A DNA stretch of 32,822 nt. It comes from Nitrospira sp. GTDB taxonomy: Bacteria; Nitrospirota; Nitrospiria; Nitrospirales; Nitrospiraceae. Both the position numbers and the translations under genes were made by a program. The notes under the pieces are model-generated. The model saw only the letters and a list, made by a program, of their open reading frames with translations, was not told the DNA's origin and ran no database searches. This document shows positions 9,741 through 17,251 of the stretch, piece after piece. The stretch covers positions 68,197 through 101,018 of the forward strand of contig SWDH01000026.1 of NCBI GenBank assembly GCA_005116945.1. Reading direction: 5' to 3'. Position 1 is the stretch's first letter. Every line of letters begins with the position of its first letter.

Positions 9741-10658
9741 ATGGTCAGTCCAAATACACAGTATCGCTTGCAAGGATGGATGGTGTCCGCGACCGTTCAT
9801 GGACTGGCGCTGACCGTAGCCCTCGGGCTTATGACGCAGGTCAAACCGGTCGTGCCGAAAGAAGTGTTCACGTGGGACGTCGCATTGGTCGAACCTCAAC
9901 GGCCTCACAAAACGGGTCAGGCTGAAATCGAGCCAACCCGGGAACCTGTGAAGCCGACTCCGACCCCGGCTGTTCCTAGCCCTCGTCAGCCCAAAAAGCT
10001 CACGCAGAACGTGCAACCTCGCGAGGTCACCCAGATTGTCCAACGCGAAAACCCGCCAATTGAAGAGACCGTGGCGGTGCAAACGAGAACGGAACCAGTC
10101 ACGCCGGTCATAGAGCAGCAGCCTCCGGAAGTTCAGCAGATCGAACAGTCCGTGGACGAGCCAGTTGTCCCTGTCGTGCAACAAGAAATTGCGACCCAGC
10201 CCGAGATAACAGAGACGCCCATTCAACCAGTCGAAGCTCGCGTCGTTGAGACGGCTCCTGTGACACACGATCCCGACCCTCCGGCTCCCCAAGCGCCGGC
10301 TCAATCTGTCGCGCAGGAGTCCGCGCCGCAGACGCCGACGGCAACTCATTCGACTCCTGCTGTCAAAGCCGATCATGGCTGGCTGGCTGAATCGCTGAGG
10401 CGGAGACTGGCTGAGATCAAACGCTATCCTAGTTCTGCGCGCCTCAACGGCTGGGAAGGGAAGGTGGTGCTACGCGCCGTCATTCGAGCCGATGGCCATT
10501 TGTCAGAGGTGAAGGTGCATCGAAGCTCCGGCCACGAGACGCTCGACAATGCGGCCATTGAAGCCATCAGGCTGGCCTGTCCGCTGCATATGCATCGAGC
10601 GCTCGGCACGTCCGAAGTCGCAGTCTATGTGCCGATGGTCTATAGCCTGGGGAGTTAG
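9741..10658 (+). CDS. tonB: energy transducer TonB
   Basis: This 305-residue protein has the TonB layout. A single N-terminal membrane helix (about 14-33) contains S16-x3-H20, the conserved SxxxH face that meets ExbD. A Pro/Glu/Val/Gln-rich periplasmic spacer fills about residues 50-205, and the C-terminal TonB domain (about 210-305) includes IKRYPSSARLNGWEGKVVLR and VKVHRSSGHETLDNAAIEAI. TonB carries energy from ExbBD to outer-membrane receptors. The full receptor (13304) and exbBD (16021-16810) are in the same transcription direction, so the set can be self-contained. The start is the ATG at 9741 with AGG-rich sequence just upstream. Confidence 0.95.
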   Translation: MVSPNTQYRLQGWMVSATVHGLALTVALGLMTQVKPVVPKEVFTWDVALVEPQRPHKTGQAEIEPTREPVKPTPTPAVPSPRQPKKLTQNVQPREVTQIVQRENPPIEETVAVQTRTEPVTPVIEQQPPEVQQIEQSVDEPVVPVVQQEIATQPEITETPIQPVEARVVETAPVTHDPDPPAPQAPAQSVAQESAPQTPTATHSTPAVKADHGWLAESLRRRLAEIKRYPSSARLNGWEGKVVLRAVIRADGHLSEVKVHRSSGHETLDNAAIEAIRLACPLHMHRALGTSEVAVYVPMVYSLGS

Positions 10659-10678
10659 TTGCAGGAAGGAGATGTGCT

Positions 10679-11032
10679 GTGTCCTTGAAGTTGGACCAAG
10701 GATTGAAGATGGTGCGAGCCGCGATGGTGTTCGGCCTGCTAGGCATGGTGGCTCTACCGGTCGGTGCAGAAGAGAAACAGAACGTGATGAGCGAAAAAGG
10801 TCGGACTGAACGGATTCAAGAACTTCAGCGGAAACGGGCACACATCGAGAGTGAATTGCGCCAGCTCCGCTCCCAGCCTGAAGGGACAGCGCGATCCACG
10901 GTTCCGCGTTCTGAATTTTCGGACCAACCGACAAGAAGCATGAAAGAATCTCTGGAGTCTGTGCCAGGGGTAAGCACGCGGCAAGGTGCAAGCGGGCGCG
11001 ACGCACAAATATCCATTCGTGGATCGAAATGA
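10679..11032 (+). CDS. truncated TonB-dependent receptor: signal, coiled coil and start of plug only
   Basis: This 117-residue protein starts at a GTG (10679) placed 7 nt after AAGGAG. A signal peptide (cleavage near VGAEE) and a charged coiled-coil stretch (RIQELQRKRAHIESELRQLR) are followed by the start of a plug domain, PTRSMKESLESVPGV to ISIRGSK, where it stops. The full receptor at 13304 has the same plan and nearly the same plug opening (PTRTVKESLESLPGV, IMIRG). There is no sign of barrel sequence downstream; the next gene starts at once, with a 4-bp ATGA overlap. It is either a receptor remnant with its barrel deleted or a retained periplasmic stub that could bind TonB or other partners. 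The tidy coupling argues against simple recent decay. Confidence 0.66.
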   Translation: MSLKLDQGLKMVRAAMVFGLLGMVALPVGAEEKQNVMSEKGRTERIQELQRKRAHIESELRQLRSQPEGTARSTVPRSEFSDQPTRSMKESLESVPGVSTRQGASGRDAQISIRGSK

Positions 11033-11040
11033 GGCCTACC

Positions 11041-12327
11041 ATGATCAAACGGACAATCAGCACTCAAAGACTGGCCTGGATGGTCGGAGTTGCGTTCAGT
11101 GTCGTCTCGTTCGTACCGATGGCATTGGCCGAGTCTGATCAATCGTTGCGGTTTGGCCTGAAACTGACGACCGATCATCGGGTCAGGGCAGTAGTCGGCC
11201 CCTCCGTCCAGATCGACAACGAGGGCCGTATTTCGCTTGCCTGGGTAGAAGAGGACAAAGACTTACGAACGGTGCTCTATGCGAGAACTGAAAAGCCGGA
11301 AGGACCGATCGGCACTCCGGTCAAGGTGAACCAGCCGACCGAGGCGCCTTACATGCGACAAGAAGCGCCTGCTCTGGCACTCGCTGGCAACGACATATTC
11401 CTGACATGGGCCTTGACCCATCCGAAACTGACGCCCGACAAACCGTTCTCGAACGAATTGCGACTCAGCCGATCCACGGACGGGGGCAAAACATTTCTGC
11501 CATCAATTCTGGTCAACGACGATGAGCAGGTCATCGGCCACAGTTTCGACTCGATCCACGTCGCTCCCGATGGCGTGGTGCATGTGACCTGGATCGATGC
11601 GCGTGAAGGCAAGAAAGAATCCGGCACGTTTGCGGCACGCTCAATCGATCGTGGACGCACCGTCTCAAAGAACCTCAAAGTGGATGAGGACACCTGTGTC
11701 TGTTGCCGAACCTCTCTCACAAGCGAGCTGGACGGAACTCTGTATGCGGCCTGGCGCAAGGTTCTCCCCGGCGAGATCCGCGAAACGGTCGTGGCCCGTT
11801 CCACAGACGGTGGAAAAACGTTTTCTGCGCCAGTGATTGTCGGCCACGACAAGTGGGTATTCCCTGGCTGCCCACATCGGCCCGCCTCAATCGGCACAGA
11901 TCGGCTCGGACGGCTCTATGTGGCCTGGTACACCGAAGGCGTCGATGAAACCCCGGCGGTGTTTCTCGCCTATTCGGATGACCGGGGAAAGACATTCTCG
12001 CCTAAACAGAAACTGAACGTGTCCAAAGGAACCTTCCCGGATCATCCACAAATGGCGGTCGATCCTGAAGGTCGGCTCGTTCTTGCCTGGGAAGAGCAAT
12101 CTCCTGTCCGGCGTGAAATCGTGATGAGCGTATCTCTTGACCGTGGACAGACGTTCAGCGCGCCGCAGAAATTGAATGAGAAGAAGGGCCAGACACCGTC
12201 CCTTTCAATCAATTCGAAGGGGCTGGCCGCCCTAGCGTGGATGGAGCATGCGATGCCGGCTCATCGGATGGTGGTGCAAACGCTTCAGCTACCGACGGCA
12301 AAGGTTCTCGCGAGGCAAGAGCCGTAG
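11041..12327 (+). CDS. secreted BNR/Asp-box repeat (sialidase-like fold) protein with CVCC motif
   Basis: This 428-residue protein has a signal peptide (VGVAFSVVSFVPMALA-ES). An in-frame ATG at 11029 overlaps the previous stop, but 11041 has GAGG at 6 nt. It contains at least five Asp-box-like repeats (STDGGKTF, SIDRGRTV, STDGGKTF, SDDRGKTF, SLDRGQTF), the mark of a six-bladed sialidase-like propeller. Between repeats 2 and 3 is DEDTCVCCRTSL (C219, C221, C222), an unusual Cys cluster for this fold. No sialidase active-site Arg triad can be claimed, so the name should describe the fold only. It sits directly before a TlpA gene (1-bp gap), which could keep the cysteines reduced. A metal-binding or docking role is inference. 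Confidence 0.78.
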   Translation: MIKRTISTQRLAWMVGVAFSVVSFVPMALAESDQSLRFGLKLTTDHRVRAVVGPSVQIDNEGRISLAWVEEDKDLRTVLYARTEKPEGPIGTPVKVNQPTEAPYMRQEAPALALAGNDIFLTWALTHPKLTPDKPFSNELRLSRSTDGGKTFLPSILVNDDEQVIGHSFDSIHVAPDGVVHVTWIDAREGKKESGTFAARSIDRGRTVSKNLKVDEDTCVCCRTSLTSELDGTLYAAWRKVLPGEIRETVVARSTDGGKTFSAPVIVGHDKWVFPGCPHRPASIGTDRLGRLYVAWYTEGVDETPAVFLAYSDDRGKTFSPKQKLNVSKGTFPDHPQMAVDPEGRLVLAWEEQSPVRREIVMSVSLDRGQTFSAPQKLNEKKGQTPSLSINSKGLAALAWMEHAMPAHRMVVQTLQLPTAKVLARQEP

Positions 12328-12328
12328 C

Positions 12329-12877
12329 ATGCCAGCGTCAATGAAACACACCGTGATCGCAATGGCGCTCTCTCTTGTGAGCATCGTTGCGGCTGGTCCT
12401 ACACTGGCCGGCGATCCCTTTGTCTCGCTCAAGATGAGCCGGTTGCCCGAGGGGAGCATGGCAGCGCCCTTTGAGCTCACGACGCTGGACGGCAAGCTCC
12501 TGAAATCGAGCGAGTTGGCAGGGAAGGTTGTGCTTGTCAACTTTTGGGCTACCTGGTGTGGACCCTGCAAAGAAGAAATGCCGTCGCTTGCGCGATTGCA
12601 AGAGCAACTGGACCCTGCACACTTTACCATGTTGACCGTGACGACGGACCTCCAGCGCCAGGGCATCACCCACTTTCTCTCTCAGTTGGGAGTCAGCCTG
12701 CCGGTGCTTTTCGATGAAGACCAAGAAGTCTCACGGTCCTTCATGGTGCGCGGTCTTCCGACCACGATCGTGATCGCTCAGGATGGTGCGCTCGTCGGAC
12801 GAGCGGTTGGGCCTCGCGCCTGGGATAGTCCTGAGGCAATAGCGGTGATGCGGCACGTCATGGAGAGAGGGAAATGA
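12329..12877 (+). CDS. TlpA-type periplasmic thioredoxin-fold protein (WCGPC)
   Basis: This 182-residue protein has an N-terminal signal/anchor (VIAMALSLVSIVAAGPTLAG) and a thioredoxin fold: FELTTLDGKLLKSSELAGK, LVNFWATWCGPC (C77, C80) and the cis-Pro loop VRGLPTTIVI. Unlike the first TlpA at 8708 it has no lipobox. The ATG at 12329 is 1 bp after the BNR-protein stop; ATG 12341 is an alternative. It overlaps the next gene, a C-x3-C small protein, by 4 bp (ATGA). It probably reduces or exchanges disulfides in the neighbouring Cys-containing exported proteins. The sequence differs clearly from the first TlpA outside the active site, so this is an old duplication or separate acquisition. Confidence 0.9.
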   Translation: MPASMKHTVIAMALSLVSIVAAGPTLAGDPFVSLKMSRLPEGSMAAPFELTTLDGKLLKSSELAGKVVLVNFWATWCGPCKEEMPSLARLQEQLDPAHFTMLTVTTDLQRQGITHFLSQLGVSLPVLFDEDQEVSRSFMVRGLPTTIVIAQDGALVGRAVGPRAWDSPEAIAVMRHVMERGK

Positions 12878-13197
12878 GGAAGGCTTTTGTTCCGCTCGCC
12901 CTGACTCTTGCGGCACTCTACCTGACCCTCTCGGTCAGTGCCGTGACCTGTCTCTTTGCACACGAGAGCGAGTCACGCGCATCCCATCATCATACAGGCG
13001 GAACGGCGAAGTCCTCTCTATGCACTTGGGCCTGCGACGCCAATCCGACCGTTGACTTTTCTATAATCACGGCGGAGACGCAACAGCATCCCTTTGTGGC
13101 GATGCTGCCGTTGGCCGAATCTTCCACCTCACATTTTCTTTTCCAGCAATCAGCTCGGTCCCGCGCACCTCCTTATTCGTATATCGCATCCACGTAA
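12874..13197 (+). CDS. small secreted His-rich protein with C-x3-C and RAPP motifs (copy C)
   Basis: This 107-residue member of the family has a signal peptide (about residues 4-28), HHH at 38-40 with H30 nearby, CTWAC (C50, C54), and the C-terminal SARSRAPPYSY. An extra Cys lies at 26, inside or just after the signal. It is translationally coupled to the TlpA gene by an ATGA overlap, repeating the TlpA-small protein pair at 8708-9568. The complete TonB-dependent receptor follows 106 bp later. The aromatic Trp at the centre of the Cys motif is shared with copies A and B. Function is unknown; metal binding or delivery to the receptor system is inferred. Confidence 0.7.
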   Translation: MRKAFVPLALTLAALYLTLSVSAVTCLFAHESESRASHHHTGGTAKSSLCTWACDANPTVDFSIITAETQQHPFVAMLPLAESSTSHFLFQQSARSRAPPYSYIAST

Positions 13198-13303
13198 CGT
13201 TCATCGGATTTCTCCCTGCACTGACAGAGCTGTAGCGTGCTCGGCTTGCCTCTGCACGGAGGCGGCTATCCGTTTCATTCATCACATCAAAGGAGTATGG
13301 GCT

Positions 13304-15607
13304 ATGGTGTCGTTCAAGAGAGTGAGGCATATCATTGTGGCTGTCGCAGTGCTCGGAGGCGCTGTGACTCTGGATCACATCGCACTGGCACAAGAACCAG
13401 CCGCGGCAGAGGCCGTGCAGCAAGGATCGAGAGAGCAACAACTTCGTGAACAGCTCAAAGGCATCTTGCAAGAGCTGGAGGAACTCAAGCAGGGTCGTGA
13501 GAACACCCTGCCTCCGGCCGAACAGCCCAAGACGGTCACTGAAAAGGTGTCGCCGGAACAATCGCAGGTGACCGGGGCAATGCCGGAATATGAGCTGAGC
13601 GATACGAGCATCGTGAGCACGCGCTTTCAGAAGCGGCCGGAAGGCCTGTCACTATCCGCGACGGATCCGTCGGAAACGGATTCCCAGCCGACCAGAACGG
13701 TGAAGGAGTCGTTGGAATCGCTCCCCGGCGTGGTCTTGCGTCAGGCAAACGGGCCGCGCGATTTCAGCATCATGATTCGTGGCCAAGGCGCCAAGACGAC
13801 CTTCGCGATTCGGGACATCAAGGTCTACGAGGACGGATTCGTTCAAACGCAATCCGATGGGTTATCCAGGCTCGATATACATGACCCCTGGTTTATGAGA
13901 AGCACCGAAGTGATTCGCGGCGCCTCGTCGTCTCTCTACGACAACTATGCCCTGGGCGGTATGGTGCATTTCAGGACCAGGCGCGGCAGCGATATCAATG
14001 GAGCCGAGGTATTTGGAAGCGGCGGGTCGTTCGGGTACCATAAGGAAGCCCTCGCCGTCGGCAAGCAATATGAAAATCTCGACGTCTCCCTCTTCGCCAG
14101 CAACGTGGGGGAAGACGGATTTATCCGCCACAGCAATTATAGTACGCAAACAATCAACCTGAATCTTCGATTCAGGATCGACGACAAGCAGAATTTCTAC
14201 TTTAAGGCCATCACCAATTGGCTGGACACCCTCGTACCCACCCGTTTGACCCAGGCGCAGTTCACGTTCGATCATCGGCAAGCCGGCAACGCCCCGCAAC
14301 TCGGGCAACGTCGGCTCGACCGGCGCACGATTGTCGGAGGCATCTACGAGCGGCAAATCAATGCCAATACGGTCCTCACGCTGGAAGCGGACTACGATGT
14401 GAAAGACATCAACCAGACGTTCAACCAGATCGGCGACAGCATCAATCCCAATTTCAAGCACTACGCCGACCTGCGGCACGATGGGCACTTGTTCGATATG
14501 CCACTGCGGAGTTATGTCGGCTTCTTTCTGAATAATATGGAGCAGGAATCGCAGAGCTTCCAGAACCTGGCTGACGGCAGAGGCACCAGAGGTAGACTCC
14601 TCCAGAATTCGCGTGGAACGATCAGGAACATCGGCGGCCGATTCCGCGAGGAATTAGAAATTGTACCGAACGTGATCCTTGCGGGCGGATTGGGCTTTGA
14701 GCAATCCATGTTGAGTGTCCAAGCGATTAACTATGGACCCGCAGGGGTCGATCCTCCATCTCCTACAAGCGCAAGCCGCACGTTCACCAACTGGGCCCCG
14801 GAAATGGCATTAACGTGGAAACCCACGGAGGCCTATCGGCATTGGGTTCGAGCCTCCACAGGGTATGGGATTCCTGGTTTCGGCAATGTCCTGAGAGATC
14901 CCGTCACAGGACTGCCGGGTACGAACTTCAACCTGAAGCCGCAGAAGAATGCCAATTTTGAAATCGGAACGGAGTCCAAGCTGACCGAGACCCTGACGGT
15001 TCAACTCGTCGGGTTCTGGACGTTCTTTAAAGATGAATTGATTGCGCGAGCAGTGTCGGGAACGAACGTGGCCACGGTAAACGCCGACTCCTCTCAATAT
15101 CGAGGGATTGAGGCCTTCTACGATTGGCGTCCGATGACAGGCCTGCGACTCTCCGGGGCCTATACCCACATTGAAGCTAAATACACGAATTTTTCAGACC
15201 AGATCAATACCGCGGCCGGATTTTTGGTTCGGGACGGGAAGAACGTGCCAAACGTCCCGACCGACGTCTTTAACTCAAAAATCGCCTACGATCATTGGCC
15301 GACCGGTTGGGGCGCCTGGGTTGAAGGCAGTTATTACAACAGCTACTTCCTGAACAACAGCAACACGTTCAGTATCCCCTCTTATGTGGTCGCCAATGTG
15401 AATATTCACAAGAATTTTGAGTTGAACAACTCCTGGTTCCGGTTCGCCAAATTCTTTTTCGAGGTGGATAACATCGCGGATAAGAAATACGCCGCGTCTG
15501 GCCAGGTGATCGTCGGTGAAACACCCGGTCAAGCTGCACTCCAACAGGCCTTCTTTGCGGGCTATGGGCGGGCTTTCTATGGAGGCGTGACGCTGGGACT
15601 GTTCTAG
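13304..15607 (+). CDS. TonB-dependent outer-membrane receptor
   Basis: This 767-residue receptor starts at the ATG at 13304, 8 nt after AAAGGAG; in-frame upstream codons to 13094 overlap the small protein gene. A signal peptide (cleavage near IALAQ) is followed by a coiled-coil stretch rich in Glu/Gln/Leu, unusual before the plug. The plug (about 130-235) includes PTRTVKESLESLPGVV, IMIRGQGAKTTF and VIRGASSSLYDNYALGGMV. A 22-strand barrel should fill the rest, ending in the aromatic GGVTLGLF typical of Bam substrates. The ligand cannot be told from the sequence; the plan resembles metal-chelate or heme/copper-type receptors rather than the siderophore type at 19575. The operon supplies tonB and exbBD. 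Confidence 0.93.
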   Translation: MVSFKRVRHIIVAVAVLGGAVTLDHIALAQEPAAAEAVQQGSREQQLREQLKGILQELEELKQGRENTLPPAEQPKTVTEKVSPEQSQVTGAMPEYELSDTSIVSTRFQKRPEGLSLSATDPSETDSQPTRTVKESLESLPGVVLRQANGPRDFSIMIRGQGAKTTFAIRDIKVYEDGFVQTQSDGLSRLDIHDPWFMRSTEVIRGASSSLYDNYALGGMVHFRTRRGSDINGAEVFGSGGSFGYHKEALAVGKQYENLDVSLFASNVGEDGFIRHSNYSTQTINLNLRFRIDDKQNFYFKAITNWLDTLVPTRLTQAQFTFDHRQAGNAPQLGQRRLDRRTIVGGIYERQINANTVLTLEADYDVKDINQTFNQIGDSINPNFKHYADLRHDGHLFDMPLRSYVGFFLNNMEQESQSFQNLADGRGTRGRLLQNSRGTIRNIGGRFREELEIVPNVILAGGLGFEQSMLSVQAINYGPAGVDPPSPTSASRTFTNWAPEMALTWKPTEAYRHWVRASTGYGIPGFGNVLRDPVTGLPGTNFNLKPQKNANFEIGTESKLTETLTVQLVGFWTFFKDELIARAVSGTNVATVNADSSQYRGIEAFYDWRPMTGLRLSGAYTHIEAKYTNFSDQINTAAGFLVRDGKNVPNVPTDVFNSKIAYDHWPTGWGAWVEGSYYNSYFLNNSNTFSIPSYVVANVNIHKNFELNNSWFRFAKFFFEVDNIADKKYAASGQVIVGETPGQAALQQAFFAGYGRAFYGGVTLGLF

Positions 15608-15641
15608 CTGGTTGGAACAGGCAAGGTCTTTTCGGCCAGAT

Positions 15642-15666
15642 AGGGGGGGCGCCCATGCAGCCCCCT
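15642..15666 (+). terminator. candidate weak terminator or attenuator hairpin after the receptor gene
   Basis: AGGGGGGGC (15642-15650) and GCCCCCT (15660-15666) can form a 7-bp GC stem with a 9-nt loop, 35 bp after the receptor stop. No T-run follows, so it is not a classical intrinsic terminator; it may slow polymerase or protect the upstream mRNA end before exbBD. Confidence 0.35.
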
Positions 15667-15727
15667 CCTCTACCGGAATGTTTTCACAACATGATGAGTG
15701 TGACAACGACGGAAAGCGAGGTGCAAG

Positions 15728-15907
15728 ATGAACAAGCAATTGCTTCGAGTCAATGAAGCGGCGGCAGTCTTGAATGTCAGCCGCTGGACGGTCTATCGGT
15801 GGGTGGAGGAAGGGCGGTTAAGTGCCACGAAAATCGGCAGGCAGAGCTTGCGCGTGATCGGCAACTCGGTCGATAAACTGATCGCTGAGAATCGGACCGA
15901 TCACTGA
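15728..15907 (+). CDS. small excisionase/MerR-like helix-turn-helix DNA-binding protein
   Basis: This 59-residue protein is nearly all a winged HTH of the excisionase type (HTH_17-like): LRVNEAAAVLNVSRWTVYRW, then EEGRLSATKIGR and SLRVIGNSVDKLI. Such proteins bind DNA as Xis factors, plasmid/TA regulators or small transcription factors. There is no integrase near, so a regulatory role is more likely than excision. It stands between the receptor gene and exbB, in the same direction, and could control this cluster. The start is the ATG at 15728, with a weak upstream site (GAGGTGCAAG). Confidence in the fold is high; its target is unknown. Confidence 0.82.
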   Translation: MNKQLLRVNEAAAVLNVSRWTVYRWVEEGRLSATKIGRQSLRVIGNSVDKLIAENRTDH

Positions 15908-16020
15908 CGCCAGCTAGCACAGGCAACGGGTAAAGTGCGGCGAAACACGATATCTCGCCCGCATGAGTCATGAGTAGTGCGGGCCAGGGGCAGCAGTTGT
16001 AGAAAGGACCCTGTGTTTCG

Positions 16021-16446
16021 ATGGAAGGACTCAAGGAACTTGTCGAGTATGGCGTCATCGGACTTTTGCTGGGATTGAGTGTCTGGGCCATAGGGGTGGC
16101 GGTGGAGCGCTGGCTCTTCTACCGGCAGGTAGACCTACGTCAGTTTCCCACGCTGGATCTCTGCGAGGTCACGTTGACGAAGAAGCTGGTCGTCATCGGG
16201 ACGGTTGCGGCCAATGCGCCATATATCGGACTACTCGGGACGGTCCTCGGCATCATGCTGACGTTTCACACGATGGGTACATCTGGCACGTTGGTGGTGA
16301 GTTCAATCATGATCGGCCTGAGCCTCGCGCTCAAGGCCACCGCAGCAGGCCTGCTGGTCGCCATTCCTTGCGTCGTCATGAACAACGTACTCCGGCGTCG
16401 TGTCAGCGAACTCCTGGCGCAATACAAGACGCAACATGGATCGTGA
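16021..16446 (+). CDS. exbB: short ExbB/TolQ-family proton channel protein
   Basis: At 141 residues this is much shorter than E. coli ExbB (about 240). Three membrane segments are visible: about 8-30 (YGVIGLLLGLSVWAIGVAVE), 55-80 (IGTVAANAPYIGLLGTVLGIM) and 88-118 (SSIMIGLSLALKATAAGLLV). The A-x-x-IGLLGTVLGIM block and the Thr/Ala-rich third helix are diagnostic of the MotA/TolQ/ExbB channel. The large cytoplasmic loop is reduced to a few residues, giving a minimal form seen in some TonB loci. It overlaps exbD by 11 bp. ExbB and ExbD use the proton gradient to power TonB. An AAAGGA lies about 15 nt upstream, rather far from the ATG. Confidence 0.9.
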   Translation: MEGLKELVEYGVIGLLLGLSVWAIGVAVERWLFYRQVDLRQFPTLDLCEVTLTKKLVVIGTVAANAPYIGLLGTVLGIMLTFHTMGTSGTLVVSSIMIGLSLALKATAAGLLVAIPCVVMNNVLRRRVSELLAQYKTQHGS

Positions 16447-16810
16447 ACTGAATCAAATCAACGTCATCCCGCTGGTGGATGTCATGTTGGTGCTCCTGGT
16501 CATCGTATTGACCAGCGCCACCTTCATTAGCGCAGGGCAGATTCCAGTCAATCTGGCGAAGGCCGCGGCAGCGAACGAGCGGCAAGACACTCCTCGCATC
16601 ATTACCGTCACAGCAGAGGGTGAATTGTTCGTGAACGATCGTCCTGTCACCGACGAGCAACTCGATGCCACGCTCAACAGCCATCCTCGCGAGTCGCTGG
16701 TCCTGGTCCGTGCCGACAGAGTCACGCGGTTGGAACGGTTCGTCACCGTCGTCGATCGTGTCCGCGGACTCGGCTTTCACCAGGTCAGTTTGGAGGTCAC
16801 TCGTGCCTGA
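16436..16810 (+). CDS. exbD: ExbD/TolR-family proton channel protein
   Basis: This 124-residue protein has a short cytoplasmic N-terminus (MDRELNQINVIPLVDVMLVL), one membrane helix (about 11-32) with the essential Asp at 15 of the V-D-V-M-L-V-L-L motif, and a periplasmic domain (about 50-124) ending LGFHQVSLEV. The Asp carries protons during TonB energisation. The ATG at 16436, inside the end of exbB, gives the expected N-terminus; a longer frame from 16400 has no support. It is the last gene of the cluster; downstream is a toxin-antitoxin promoter. Confidence 0.93.
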   Translation: MDRELNQINVIPLVDVMLVLLVIVLTSATFISAGQIPVNLAKAAAANERQDTPRIITVTAEGELFVNDRPVTDEQLDATLNSHPRESLVLVRADRVTRLERFVTVVDRVRGLGFHQVSLEVTRA

Positions 16811-16911
16811 GTTGAAAAATCCCTAGCTGCCGGCTCCTGACAGAATCCAGGATTGAAGCCAGCGATCGCCCCTTCCAACGTATGTCCTTCCGGCGGTGTA
16901 GGCGCTATGTG

Positions 16912-16958
16912 TTGACACGCCCCTCCAGTCCGGCATAATGTAGGCTCATCACTACATT
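16912..16958 (+). promoter_or_regulatory. promoter and palindromic operator of the Phd/PIN toxin-antitoxin pair
   Basis: TTGACA (16912-16917) and CATAAT (16934-16939) are separated by 16 bp. Overlapping the -10 and the start site is a perfect inverted repeat, AATGTAG (16937-16943) and CTACATT (16952-16958), with an 8-bp spacer. A GGAGGA ribosome site (16961-16966) follows before the ATG at 16973. This is the expected position for autorepression by the antitoxin-toxin complex. Confidence 0.75.
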
Positions 16959-16972
16959 GAGGAGGAACTCCT

Positions 16973-17251
16973 ATGCAGATGGGACTGCGCGAGGCGAATC
17001 AGAAATTTTCCCAGTTGGTGAAGGCCGTCAAGGAAGGCAAGGAAGTGCTGTTGACGGAACGTGGCAAGCCTCTGGCTGTCGTGAAGCTGATCGGAGCCTC
17101 CGATGACGCGAGCTCCGTCATTCGGAGGCTGGAGTCTGCCGGGTTGTTGCGCGCGGCATCGAACAGCCGTGCACTTCCAGCGTGGAGCCCTCGATCAGTG
17201 CGCGGCGTGCCGTTGTCCCACACGGTTGTCATGGACAGAGAAGAACAGTGA
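16973..17251 (+). CDS. Phd/YefM-type antitoxin
   Basis: This 92-residue protein has the Phd/YefM N-terminal DNA-binding fold: LREANQKFSQLVKAVKEGKE, then VLLTERGKPLAVVKLI. The C-terminal half, which would neutralise the toxin, is variable (RRLESAGLLRAASNSRALPAW). It pairs with a PIN toxin through a 4-bp GTGA overlap. Its promoter and operator lie directly upstream. Pairing of a Phd-fold antitoxin with a PIN toxin is well known. The start is the ATG at 16973, 6 nt after GGAGGA; an in-frame ATG is also at 16979. Confidence 0.9.
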   Translation: MQMGLREANQKFSQLVKAVKEGKEVLLTERGKPLAVVKLIGASDDASSVIRRLESAGLLRAASNSRALPAWSPRSVRGVPLSHTVVMDREEQ

